A program made the translations under genes and the position numbers. This document shows positions 42,312 to 50,229 of a stretch of 64,000 nucleotides of DNA, piece after piece. Under the pieces are notes generated by a model. That model saw nothing but the letters and a program-made list of their open reading frames with translations, searched no databases and was not told the origin of the DNA. Numbering within the stretch: the stretch's first letter is position 1; each line of letters starts with the position of its first letter. This stretch comes from Kitasatospora setae KM-6054 (GTDB lineage Bacteria; Actinomycetota; Actinomycetes; Streptomycetales; Streptomycetaceae): contig NC_016109.1 in assembly GCF_000269985.1 (NCBI RefSeq), positions 1,612,001-1,676,000 on the forward strand, read 5' to 3'.

Positions 42312-42331
42312 GTGGGAGATCGATCTCCCAC
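42312..42331. promoter_or_regulatory. LacI-type operator (20-bp perfect palindrome)
   Basis: GTGGGAGATCGATCTCCCAC is perfectly self-complementary with the central CG typical of LacI/GalR operators. Placed immediately after the -10 and 21 bp before the ribokinase ATG, it would block transcription initiation when the divergent LacI-type protein binds. Confidence 0.78.
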
Positions 42332-42352
42332 GGTTCCCGAGGAGCCCCAGAT

Positions 42353-43261
42353 ATGCCGTCCATCACCGTCGTCGGTTCGGTCAACCGGGACCTCGTCCTG
42401 ACCGTCGAGGACCTGCCGCGGCCCGGCGAGACCGTGCTCGCGCGGGGCTTCGTCGAGGGCGTCGGCGGCAAGGGCGCCAACCAGGCCGTCGCGGCCGCCC
42501 GGCTCGGTTCGCAGGTGCGGCTGGTGGCCCGGGTCGGGTCGGACGGCGAGCCGATCCGCCGGGCGCTGGCCGCCGAGGGCGTCGACCTGGACGCGGTGCT
42601 GACCGCGCCGGACGCCCGGACCGGGATCGCCTCGGTGGTGGTCGACCGGCTCGGCGAGAACACCATCGTGGTCAACCCCGGCGCCAACGCCGTCCTCTCG
42701 GTCGACGACCTGCCGCAGTGGCTGGCCCGCACCCCCGGCGAGGTGGTGCTGGTGCAGCACGAGGTGTCCGCCGAGGTGGTGGCCGCCGCCGTGCTGCGGG
42801 CCCGCGCGCAGGGCGGCACGGTCGTCCTCAACCCGGCCCCGGCCCGTCCGGTGGCCGCCGAGGTGCTGGCCGCCGTCGACGTCCTGGTGCCCAACCTGGG
42901 CGAGCTGGCCGCGCTGCTCGGCACCGGGCCGGTGTCCGGCCCGGCCGCCGCCCGCGAACTGCTGGAGCGCGCCGAACTGCCGTGCGGCGCCGTGGTGGTG
43001 ACGCTCGGCGCGGACGGGGCGCTGATCAAGCAGCCGGGCCGCCCGGGCGTCCACCTGCCCGCCCCCGTGGTGGACGCCGTCGACACCGTCGGCGCCGGCG
43101 ACACCTTCTGCGGCGCCCTCGCCGACGCGCTCGCCCGCGGCGCCGACCTGCCCGCCGCCGCGGCCCGCGCCGTCCGGGCGGCCTCGCTGGCGGTGACCGG
43201 GCTCGGCGCCCAGTCCTCGATGCCGTACGCGGAGCAGCTCGACGCGCGCGCCGCGTCCTGA
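42353..43261 (+). CDS. ribokinase (PfkB family), RcaD-like
   Basis: 302 residues from the ATG at 42353 with CGAGGAG upstream. The PfkB signatures are GGKGANQAVAAARLG (near 38) and the anion-hole/catalytic motif DTVGAGDTFCGALADAL with its Asp base. VGSVNRDLVLTVEDLPRPGE is the standard ribokinase start. It phosphorylates ribose, or a related pentose, to ribose 5-phosphate. As the first gene of an operon with an FMN monooxygenase, flavin reductase and flavokinase, it most likely handles ribose released from riboflavin. Confidence 0.9.
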   Translation: MPSITVVGSVNRDLVLTVEDLPRPGETVLARGFVEGVGGKGANQAVAAARLGSQVRLVARVGSDGEPIRRALAAEGVDLDAVLTAPDARTGIASVVVDRLGENTIVVNPGANAVLSVDDLPQWLARTPGEVVLVQHEVSAEVVAAAVLRARAQGGTVVLNPAPARPVAAEVLAAVDVLVPNLGELAALLGTGPVSGPAAARELLERAELPCGAVVVTLGADGALIKQPGRPGVHLPAPVVDAVDTVGAGDTFCGALADALARGADLPAAAARAVRAASLAVTGLGAQSSMPYAEQLDARAAS

Positions 43262-43320
43262 CGGCGCCGCCGGCGCCCCCACGCCTCCCTCCCGCCCGTC
43301 CTGTTCAACGGAGAACACCC

Positions 43321-44667
43321 ATGCGCAGCCTCAAGCTCGGCCTGTTCGAGAACGCCCAGACCAACGCCAGCGGCACCGCCACCTGGCGGCACCCCGACAG
43401 CCGCCGCCACCTGTTCGACACCCTCGGCTACTGGCAGGAGGTGGCGCGGCTGTGCGAGGACGCCAAGCTGGACTTCCTGTTCCTGGCCGACGCCTGGGGC
43501 TGGTCGGAGATCGACGGGGTCCGCCCGCCGATCGCCACCGAGGAGACCCTCGACCTGCCCCGGCTGGACCCGTTCGTGATCGCCTCGGCGCTGCTGGCCT
43601 CCACCACCGACCTGGGCCTGGTGGTGACCGGCTCGGTGCTGGTCGAGCCGCCGTACGCGTTCGCCCGCCGGCTCGCGACCCTGGACCAGCTCTCCGGCGG
43701 CCGCCTCGGCTGGAACGTGGTCACCACCGGCACCGCCGACACCGCCGTCAAGGCGTTCGGGATGGACATGGTCGCGCACGACGACCGGTACGCGATGGCC
43801 GAGGACTTCCTGGAGCTGGTCTACAAGTACTGGGAGGGCGCCTGGGAGCCGGACGCGCTGGAGAAGGACAAGGCCGGCCGGTTCGCCGACCCGGCGAAGG
43901 TGCACCCGGTCGAGCACGAGGGCGCGTACTTCCGCTCGCACGGCTACGGCAACACCGCCCGCTCCCCGCAGGGCACCCCGGTGCTGTTCCAGGCCGGCGC
44001 CTCCCCGGCGGGCCGCCGGGTCGGCGGGCGGCACGGCGAGTGCATGTTCGTCGGCAGCGGCAGCGTCGAACAGCTGGCCGCCCACACGAAGGCGATCCGC
44101 GCGGAGGCCGTGCGGGCCGGGCGGAAGGCCGACGAGGTCAAGGTGATGTCGGCGTTCTCCTGCGTGGTCGGCGCCACCACCTCGGACGCCGAGCGCCGCT
44201 GGCAGCGGATCCTGGACGCGCAGCGCCCCGAGGTCACCGTCGCCTCGTACGCGATGTTCACCGGCCTCGACCTGTCCTCGTACGCGCCGGACACCCCGAT
44301 GAGCGAGCTGTCGACCGAGATGTCGCAGACCCAGGTCGCCCGGTTCGCGGACAAGACGGTCGGCGACGTGCTGGCCGACTGGCACACCCACGGCGTGGGC
44401 GCCCGCCCGGTGGTCGGCACCGCCGAGGAGATCGCCGACGAGATCTGCGCGCTGGCGGAGGGCGCCGACCTGGACGGCTTCCTGCTCTCGCCGCCCGTGC
44501 AGCCGGCCTCGACCGTCGAGTTCGTCGAGTCGGTGCTGCCGATCCTGCGCGAGCGCGGCGTGTTCCGCGGCGCGTACGGGCCGGGCGAGTCGCTGCGCGA
44601 GCGGCTGACCGGCTCCGGCGACCGGGCGCTGCCCGCCAGCCACCCGGCCGCGCGGCACCGGCACTGA
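43321..44667 (+). CDS. FMN-dependent monooxygenase, NtaA/SnaA/SoxA (LLM) family; candidate riboflavin lyase (RcaE-like)
   Basis: 448 residues, bacterial-luciferase-like TIM barrel of two-component monooxygenases that use free reduced FMN. Typical blocks are LKLGLFENAQTNASGTATWR, DFLFLADAWGW, ATLDQLSGGRLGWNVVT (common to the NtaA/DszA group), RYAMAEDFLELVYKYW and SPQGTPVLFQAGASPAGR. By context with ribokinase, flavin reductase and riboflavin kinase, I infer it cleaves riboflavin to lumichrome and ribose as RcaE does in Microbacterium. Another LLM reaction, such as nitrilotriacetate- or sulfur-compound oxidation, is the alternative. Confidence 0.85.
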   Translation: MRSLKLGLFENAQTNASGTATWRHPDSRRHLFDTLGYWQEVARLCEDAKLDFLFLADAWGWSEIDGVRPPIATEETLDLPRLDPFVIASALLASTTDLGLVVTGSVLVEPPYAFARRLATLDQLSGGRLGWNVVTTGTADTAVKAFGMDMVAHDDRYAMAEDFLELVYKYWEGAWEPDALEKDKAGRFADPAKVHPVEHEGAYFRSHGYGNTARSPQGTPVLFQAGASPAGRRVGGRHGECMFVGSGSVEQLAAHTKAIRAEAVRAGRKADEVKVMSAFSCVVGATTSDAERRWQRILDAQRPEVTVASYAMFTGLDLSSYAPDTPMSELSTEMSQTQVARFADKTVGDVLADWHTHGVGARPVVGTAEEIADEICALAEGADLDGFLLSPPVQPASTVEFVESVLPILRERGVFRGAYGPGESLRERLTGSGDRALPASHPAARHRH

Positions 44668-44738
44668 CCTCCGCCGCGCCACCCTTTCCCACCCGTTCCA
44701 CCGATCCGCCCCAGCACCACGAGAGGACGGCGACGGCC

Positions 44739-45299
44739 ATGGCCACTCCCGCCCACCACCCCACCGAACCGAGCGGGCCGAGCGAGCCGGCCGGGCCGAC
44801 CGGGCCGAGCGAGCCGAGCGAGCTGGACGCGGGCGCGCTGCGGCAGGCGTTCGGGGCGTACCCGACCGGCGTGGTCGCGATCGGCGCGCTGCGCGACGGC
44901 GAACCGGTCGGGTTCGCGGCCAGCTCCTTCGTGTCCATCTCGCTGGAACCGCCGATGGTCGCGATCAGCGTGGCCCGCACCTCCACCACCTGGCCGCGCC
45001 TGGCCGAGGCCCCGGTGCTCGGGCTGAGCGTGCTCAGCCACGGCCAGGGCGCGCTGTGCCGCAAGCTCGCCTCCCGGGCGGGCGACCGGTTCGACGGCAC
45101 GCCCTGGCAGCCGACCGGCGACGGCGCGGTACTGATCCACGACGCGGCGCTCTGGCTGACCGCCCGGGTCGGCCCGGTGTACGACGGCGGGGACCACGAG
45201 ATCGTCCTGCTGGAGCTGCTCACCGCCCGGCTGTTCCCGGGCGTGGAGCCGCTGGTCTTCCACACCAGCCAGTTCCGCGAGCTCACCCCCCATGCCTGA
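44739..45299 (+). CDS. flavin reductase (HpaC/RutF-like), RcaB-like
   Basis: 186 residues. After a Pro/Ser/Gly-rich N-terminus (about 1-30) comes the flavin-reductase-like FMN-binding split barrel: LRQAFGAYPTGVVAIGALRD, GFAASSFVSISLEPPMVAIS, LGLSVLSHGQGALC, ending in a GDHEIVLLELL block with the conserved GDHxI. It uses NAD(P)H to make FMNH2 for the preceding monooxygenase. GAGAGGACG precedes the ATG. Its last 8 bp overlap the riboflavin kinase start. Confidence 0.9.
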   Translation: MATPAHHPTEPSGPSEPAGPTGPSEPSELDAGALRQAFGAYPTGVVAIGALRDGEPVGFAASSFVSISLEPPMVAISVARTSTTWPRLAEAPVLGLSVLSHGQGALCRKLASRAGDRFDGTPWQPTGDGAVLIHDAALWLTARVGPVYDGGDHEIVLLELLTARLFPGVEPLVFHTSQFRELTPHA

Positions 45300-45732
45300 G
45301 CACGCCCCGCTCCCGCCACCCCTCGCCGGCACCGTCGTGCACGGTGCCGGCCGGGGCAAGGGCCTGGGCTTCCCCACCGCCAACCTGGCCCCCGTCCCCG
45401 GCACGGTCGTCCCGCCGCCCGCGATCTACAGCGGCTGGCTGGCCCGCCCCGCCACCGGCGGGGTCCACCGGGCGACGGTCAGCATCGGCACCAACCCGAC
45501 CTTCGGCGACTCGTCCGAGGTGCACGTCGAGGTGCACTGCCACGACACCTCGGACGACCTGTACGGCGAACGGGTCGAGCTGTGGTTCGTCGCCCGGCTG
45601 CGCGACACCGAACGGTTCGCCACCGTCGACGCCCTGCTCGCCGCCGCCCGCGAGGACGTCCGCCGCTCGGACGCCCTGCTGGCCTCCCCCGCCGGCCTGC
45701 GCGCCCGCCCCACGGCCGCGACCCCGACCTGA
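45292..45732 (+). CDS. stand-alone riboflavin kinase, RcaA-like
   Basis: 146 residues, about the size of the kinase half of RibF, without the FAD synthetase half. The flavokinase motifs are GTVVHGAGRGKGLGFPTANL (ATP/riboflavin loop) and ATVSIGTNPTFG with the Thr and Asn-Pro-Thr metal site; VEVHCHDTSDDLYGERVELW and the RLRDTERFATVDALL helix complete the fold. It converts riboflavin to FMN. A monofunctional kinase overlapping a flavin reductase gene is unusual, since the housekeeping enzyme is bifunctional; it fits FMN supply to the monooxygenase. Confidence 0.9.
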   Translation: MPEHAPLPPPLAGTVVHGAGRGKGLGFPTANLAPVPGTVVPPPAIYSGWLARPATGGVHRATVSIGTNPTFGDSSEVHVEVHCHDTSDDLYGERVELWFVARLRDTERFATVDALLAAAREDVRRSDALLASPAGLRARPTAATPT

Positions 45733-45748
45733 CCCCACCCCCAGACCC

Positions 45749-45790
45749 GGTCGGCCCCGCCCTCTCCCCCGCTTCCCGGCGGGGCCGACC
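45749..45790 (+). terminator. hairpin between riboflavin kinase and transporter genes
   Basis: GGTCGGCCCCGCC (45749-45761) pairs perfectly with GGCGGGGCCGACC (45778-45790) around a 16-nt loop and is followed by GTTCTCC. It may terminate or attenuate the catabolic operon before the transporter gene. Confidence 0.6.
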
Positions 45791-45948
45791 GTTCTCCACC
45801 CATCCCCTTCTCCCCCGGCACGCACCCCCGCCCCCCACCCTCGTCACCGCGCCCGACGCCCGCGTGCCCGACCGGCCCCTCCCCCTTCCCCTCCGGGGGC
45901 CGGCCACCTCCCCCACCACCTCGCTCCGTACGAACAAAGGTGTGAGTC

Positions 45949-46647
45949 ATGAGCGCATTCAATTGGCTGAACAGCCAGTTCAGCTTCTTCGGCCTGTTCC
46001 CCGTCTACTGGTCCGACTTCCTGGGCAACATCCTGGCGCTCGCCACCGTCTGGCTGGCGCTGCGCCGGTCGCTGGTGGCCTGGCCGGTGCAGATCCTCGG
46101 CTCGGTGTTCCTGCTGATCGCCAGCCTGAACGTGCACCTCGGCGGCAACGCCGCGAGGCAGGTCGTGATCATCATCTCGGCGTCCTGGGGCTGGGCGACC
46201 TGGAAGCGCAGCCGCGAACAGGAAGGCGCCATCAACGTCCGCTGGGCGAACTGGAACGAACGCGCGGTGCTGATGGCCGCGATGGTGTTCGGCACGATCG
46301 CCTTCGCCGCGGTGCTGAAGTGGCAGGACGCCTCGTTCTACCCGGGCGCGCCGATGTGGATGGTGAGCGCGGACGCCTGGATCTTCGTCGGCTCGATCAT
46401 CGCGATGTACAGCCAGGCCCGCCGCTACATCGAGTTCTGGTTCGTCTGGCTGGCGGTGGACCTGGTCGGCGTGCCGCTGGCGGTGCACTCGAAGCTGTAC
46501 TTCTCCGGCATCGTGTACTCGATCTTCTTCGTCATGGTGGTGCTCGGCATCCGCGACTGGGCCTCGCGCAGCAAGCCGCAGGAGATCGCCTCCCCGCTGG
46601 AACCGGCCGTCGTGGTCGAGGGCCGCGAGGAGAAGACCACCCGCTGA
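45949..46647 (+). CDS. PnuC/RibM-type transporter, probable riboflavin importer
   Basis: 232 residues, membrane protein with about seven hydrophobic segments and family hallmarks such as NWLNSQFSFFGLFPVYWSDF, LGNILALATVWLALRR, NVHLGGNAARQVVIIISASW, and FWFVWLAVDLVGVPLAV (W-x-x-D region that contacts ligand). PnuC carries nicotinamide riboside; actinobacterial relatives called RibM or PnuX carry riboflavin. The position after riboflavin kinase favours riboflavin. AAAGGTG precedes the ATG. No FMN riboswitch is visible upstream. Confidence 0.85.
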   Translation: MSAFNWLNSQFSFFGLFPVYWSDFLGNILALATVWLALRRSLVAWPVQILGSVFLLIASLNVHLGGNAARQVVIIISASWGWATWKRSREQEGAINVRWANWNERAVLMAAMVFGTIAFAAVLKWQDASFYPGAPMWMVSADAWIFVGSIIAMYSQARRYIEFWFVWLAVDLVGVPLAVHSKLYFSGIVYSIFFVMVVLGIRDWASRSKPQEIASPLEPAVVVEGREEKTTR

Positions 46648-46813
46648 GCCCCTGAGTCCCTGCTCACCCGAATCCCTGCTTGTCTGGTCTCCCGCCGTCG
46701 CGGGCCGTCCCTGCCCGGGGCGGCCCGCGTCGGCGCGTTCGCTGACCGCCCGGCTGCTTCACCCCGCTCGTCCACCGGCCCGACCGGTGACGGCCCGTCC
46801 CGAGGAGTCCCGC

Positions 46814-47214
46814 ATGCCCCCGTCCGCCGGCCCGCTCATCGAGCCGCTCGGCGAACCCGTCCTGGCCGTCGCCGACCCGGGCCGCCGACTGCTCGCCGTC
46901 GCCTGCGCCGACGCGCCCGGACACCGGCCGGACCGTCCCGCTGCTCACCGGCCCGCCCGGCCGCCGGGTGCTGGGCGCCGAGTGGCTGGACGCCCGGCGG
47001 CTGCGGCTGCACGTCTCCCCGTCCGGCGAGCACGACGGCCGGGCGCACGCCGAGGCGCACGTCCACGTCCTCGACCGCCCCGACTGGTCGGCGCTGCCCG
47101 CCCGTTCGCTCCCCGCCGCCGCCCTCGACGGCCCGCGCCACCCGGCCCCCGCCCCACCCGACCCGTCCGCCGCCCGCGCCCTGGCGGAGCGCCTGCTGCC
47201 GCCGGCGGCGCTGA
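46814..47214 (+). pseudogene. frameshifted hypothetical gene
   Basis: ATG at 46814 with GAGGAG upstream opens MPPSAGPLIEPLGEPVLAVA and DPGRRLLAVACADAP. From about 46920 the natural-looking protein continues in another frame (DTGRTVPLLTGPPGRRVLGA, then EWLDARRLRLHV and HAEAHVHVLDRPDWSALPAR), so one base is extra, or two are missing, around 46907-46920. Neither frame stops cleanly before the convergent gene; 47214 is the first stop in the third frame and is an arbitrary end. The family is unknown. A sequencing error cannot be excluded. Confidence 0.5.
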
Positions 47215-47242
47215 CCGGGCGGGCCCCGCGGCCCTGTGCGGC

Positions 47243-48766
47243 TCAGTCCGGCAGGGCTCCCGGGGGCAGCAGGCGGAGCAGGTCGGCGGGTGGGAGGGAC
47301 GGGTTGGCGGCGGCGTGGTGGGTGGTGGCGGGGTCGGCGAGCAGGGTGCGGAGGTGGTCGAGGGGGAGGGCGGGGTGGGTGGCGGCCTGTTCGCGGGCGC
47401 GGCGGTCGCGTAGGCAGGCGGTGAGGGTGGGGCCGTCGGCGGCGGGGTGCCGGGCGAGGGCGCGCAGGGTGGCGACGTTGTGGTCGCCGGTGGTGAGGGC
47501 GCGCAGCAGGGTGGCGGGGGCGTTCGGGTTGGTGGCGATGCCGGGGCCGACGTGGCGGCCGTGGCGGCGGTGCATGGAGGTCAACTGCCGTGTGTCCAGG
47601 CCGGGGTGGGGGGCGATGGCGTTGGCGACCCGGGCGGCCGGGTCGTCGGCGAGGCGGTCGCGGACGTGCGGGGGCAGGTCGCGGCGCAGGGCGAGCAGGC
47701 GGCGGATCTCGGGGTCGGGGGATGCGGCGAGGCGTTCGGTCTCGTCGGGGTCGGCGGCGGCGATCCGGGGCGGCAGGGCAGTGCCGAGCTTGAGGACGAC
47801 GCCGTCCCGGGCCCGGTCGAGGAGGTCGAGCGGGACGGCGGGGTTGAGGACCACCGCCCGGCGCACCGACTCGTGGGCGATCGTGGCCAGTCGGCGGATC
47901 AGCGGTTCACCGATCGCCGGGTTCTCGGCGAGTGCGGTGAGCACGAACAGCTGTTTTTCGTCGGCGAGTTGGGCATACGCGTCCGGGTCGAGGTCGGTGC
48001 GTTCGGCGAGCCGGGCGCGCAGGAACGCGGACGGTGCGTCCAGTTGGCGGAGCGCGTCGGCGGCGGGCGCCGCCGGGTGGGCGAGCGCGCCTTCGACGAT
48101 GGCGTGCCGGGCGTACTGGTGGCTGCCGTCGCAGGCGGCTCCGGCGGGCAGGTCGCAGGCGGGGTCCGGGCAGTCCGGCGGGTGCGTCCAGGGGACGGGG
48201 TGGCGCTCGCAGACCTCGCAACTCTCCAGTGCCGGGCGGTTGTTCAGCAGGTCGGCGAGGACGTCGGGCGGTGCGGCGGGGTTCCAGCCGACGGCCCGCC
48301 GGACGTGCCAGGAGGAATGCGCGGCGAGTGCGACGAGGACGCCCGGATCGGGCTGCGCCTCGGCGAGTTCGATCAGGACGTCCTGGTCGGCAGCGGCCAG
48401 CAGGTGCCGGGCGGCTGCGGCGGGAAGCCGTTCGGTGGACGCCAACTCCCGCCACAGGTCGGGTCGTTCGAGCAGCAAACGGGCCCACTCGTCCGGTTCC
48501 GGCGCCCGCCCGGCCCGCAGCAGGGCCAGCGCGGCGAACGGCCGCCGTCGCGGGTCGACCCGCTCGGCCGGTATCCGGCCGGCCGCGACCAGCTGTCCGG
48601 CTTCGGCGATCCCGCGCTCGGCCAGTGCCTCGACCTGCTGTTCGGTCAGGTCCGTCCGCTCGGCCAACTCCAGCCCCAGATCGGGGTCCTCCAGCCCGAC
48701 CAGCCACTCCAGCACCGCTGCGGGCAGCGCCGGATTCCCGGCCAGCCCGGCCCACACACGCCTCAT
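47243..48766 (-). CDS. HEAT/LRV-type repeat protein with Cys-rich insert
   Basis: 507 residues of about 24-residue helical repeats (LAxNPxxPxxLLxxLAxxxxxxVRRAV), the same architecture as the broken gene at 13.1-14.5 kb. Around residues 183-215 there is an insert with CEVC, then Cys residues after 12, 4 and 7 further residues (DCPDPACDLPAGAACDG), a pattern suited to zinc or an Fe-S cluster. The original LRV protein of Azotobacter carries an N-terminal 4Fe-4S domain. Start ATG 48766 is chosen where repeats begin. It may act as a protein-binding scaffold; the partner is unknown. Confidence 0.75.
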   Translation of the reverse strand: MRRVWAGLAGNPALPAAVLEWLVGLEDPDLGLELAERTDLTEQQVEALAERGIAEAGQLVAAGRIPAERVDPRRRPFAALALLRAGRAPEPDEWARLLLERPDLWRELASTERLPAAAARHLLAAADQDVLIELAEAQPDPGVLVALAAHSSWHVRRAVGWNPAAPPDVLADLLNNRPALESCEVCERHPVPWTHPPDCPDPACDLPAGAACDGSHQYARHAIVEGALAHPAAPAADALRQLDAPSAFLRARLAERTDLDPDAYAQLADEKQLFVLTALAENPAIGEPLIRRLATIAHESVRRAVVLNPAVPLDLLDRARDGVVLKLGTALPPRIAAADPDETERLAASPDPEIRRLLALRRDLPPHVRDRLADDPAARVANAIAPHPGLDTRQLTSMHRRHGRHVGPGIATNPNAPATLLRALTTGDHNVATLRALARHPAADGPTLTACLRDRRAREQAATHPALPLDHLRTLLADPATTHHAAANPSLPPADLLRLLPPGALPD

Positions 48767-48882
48767 CCGGGCATCATCCCCGGCCGCCGCACCCTCGGCC
48801 AGGTGTTTTCGCTGCCACGCGGAGCCGTGCACAGCCGCACGAGCCGAGCCGAGCCGCGCGGACTGGGCCGGGCCCGGGCCGG

Positions 48883-50157
48883 TCAGTCCGCCGTTCCGCC
48901 GAACAGCCCCTGCTGGCGGGCGATCTCGCGGACGAACAGTACGCCGTCCACCCGTTCCAGCTCGGCCGGGTCCAGTCCGAAGTAGGTGTGGTCGGCCGGG
49001 ACCCGCTCCTTCACCCATCCCCACTCCTTGACGACCGCAGCGAGTCGGGCCGGGTCGAGGACGGTGCGCGGGCCGGGGAGGGTGGAGAGCAGACCTTCGA
49101 GGGTGTCGGGGGCGGGGTGGTCGTCGGGGAGGCGGGTGCCGAAGGTGGTGGCGAGGAAGGCGTAGCCGTCGGGGAGGCGGGAGGCGAGCAGGGATCCGGC
49201 GCTCCACCAGTGGAGTCGACGGCCGGCGAGCGTGAGGCGGCCGGCTTCGCGCTGGAGGTGCCGGTTGTGGGCGAAGGCGAGGATGGGGCCGCGGCGGGCT
49301 TCGCGGCGGAGGATCGCTTCGAGGTTGTCGGCGATCATCAGGTCGCGCTGCCGCATCAGCGAGTCGAACCGGCCGGGGCCGGGGTCGGCGGTGGCGGCGT
49401 GGTAGCGGAGCAGGCCGGCGGCGGTGCGGGCGTCGAGTTCGGCGCGCCAGAGCGCGTCCTCCTCGTGCTGGAACTGCGGCCGGTGTGCGGCCAGCAGGGT
49501 GCCCAACTCGTCGGCGAGCAGCCGCAGTCGGCCGGCGTCCTCGGTGCGGCCGACCGAGCGGGCCGGGTCGAGGGCGGCGGCGGGTTCGGTCCAGCGCGCG
49601 CCGGGTCCGTGCAGGCGCAGCAACTCGGCTTCCGTGGGCAGGAGTTCGCTGGGCAGCCGGGCGGCCAGGAAGGCGCGCAGCCGGAGCAGCGCGGGGCCGG
49701 GCGCGGCGGCCCCGGTGTACTCCAGCGGCCCGTCCGCCCCGTAGATCCTGACCCGCTCGCCGGCCGCCACTCCCGCGTTGAACTCCCGCACCCATCGCAC
49801 GAGTTCGCGGTTCCCGGCGTACGCGCCGAAGCCGTGGCTGAACCCTGCCCGCACCACGGTGTCCAGCTCGCCGTCCGAACCGTCCGAACCGTCCGAACCA
49901 GCCGAACCACCCGCCCCGCCCGCGTAGGCGTCGAGGGTGAGGGCGGCCTGGCAGTCGCTCTCGACGGCGATCGAGCGGTAGCCGTGCGCGGTGACCAGGT
50001 GGCGGAGGAGTTCGTTGCGGAGGTCGAGGAACTCCTCGGCGCCGTGGGTGGGCTCGCCGAGGGCGAGCAGCCGGGTGCCGGCGGGGACGAGGTCGGTGAG
50101 GGCGGCGGGCGAGAAGGGGCGGGCGGCGTTCCCGAGCGAGGCGGTCATGGCTTCCAA
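48883..50157 (-). CDS. erythromycin esterase family protein
   Basis: 424 residues (421 if the ATG three codons later is used). GEPTHGAEEFLDLRNELLRHLV holds the catalytic-region His (38) and Glu of the Ere fold. SIAVESDCQAAL, IYGADGPLEY, the DNLEAILRR segment and FAHNRHLQREAGRL are further matches. A low-complexity loop GGSAGSDGSDGSDGE interrupts the domain near residue 85. True Ere enzymes open macrolide lactones, but most streptomycete relatives have unknown substrates. It is divergent from a MerR-type regulator across 72 bp, so it is a likely target of it. Confidence 0.85.
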   Translation of the reverse strand: MEAMTASLGNAARPFSPAALTDLVPAGTRLLALGEPTHGAEEFLDLRNELLRHLVTAHGYRSIAVESDCQAALTLDAYAGGAGGSAGSDGSDGSDGELDTVVRAGFSHGFGAYAGNRELVRWVREFNAGVAAGERVRIYGADGPLEYTGAAAPGPALLRLRAFLAARLPSELLPTEAELLRLHGPGARWTEPAAALDPARSVGRTEDAGRLRLLADELGTLLAAHRPQFQHEEDALWRAELDARTAAGLLRYHAATADPGPGRFDSLMRQRDLMIADNLEAILRREARRGPILAFAHNRHLQREAGRLTLAGRRLHWWSAGSLLASRLPDGYAFLATTFGTRLPDDHPAPDTLEGLLSTLPGPRTVLDPARLAAVVKEWGWVKERVPADHTYFGLDPAELERVDGVLFVREIARQQGLFGGTAD

Positions 50158-50229
50158 CGTATCGTTGAAGTCCCGGTGTAGACTTTTCCGCTCTCAGCCC
50201 GGGATTCGAGCAGGAAAGCTTCAAACACC

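Noticed and set aside
42353..44667. Ribokinase and LLM monooxygenase as a nucleoside or pyrimidine catabolism operon
   Set aside because: No nucleoside hydrolase, deaminase or Rut-type pyrimidine genes are present, whereas flavin reductase, riboflavin kinase and a RibM-type transporter are.
45733..45948. FMN riboswitch upstream of the PnuC/RibM-type gene
   Set aside because: No conserved AGGATAT-type elements or multi-stem junction are visible; the spacer is C-rich with a single simple hairpin.
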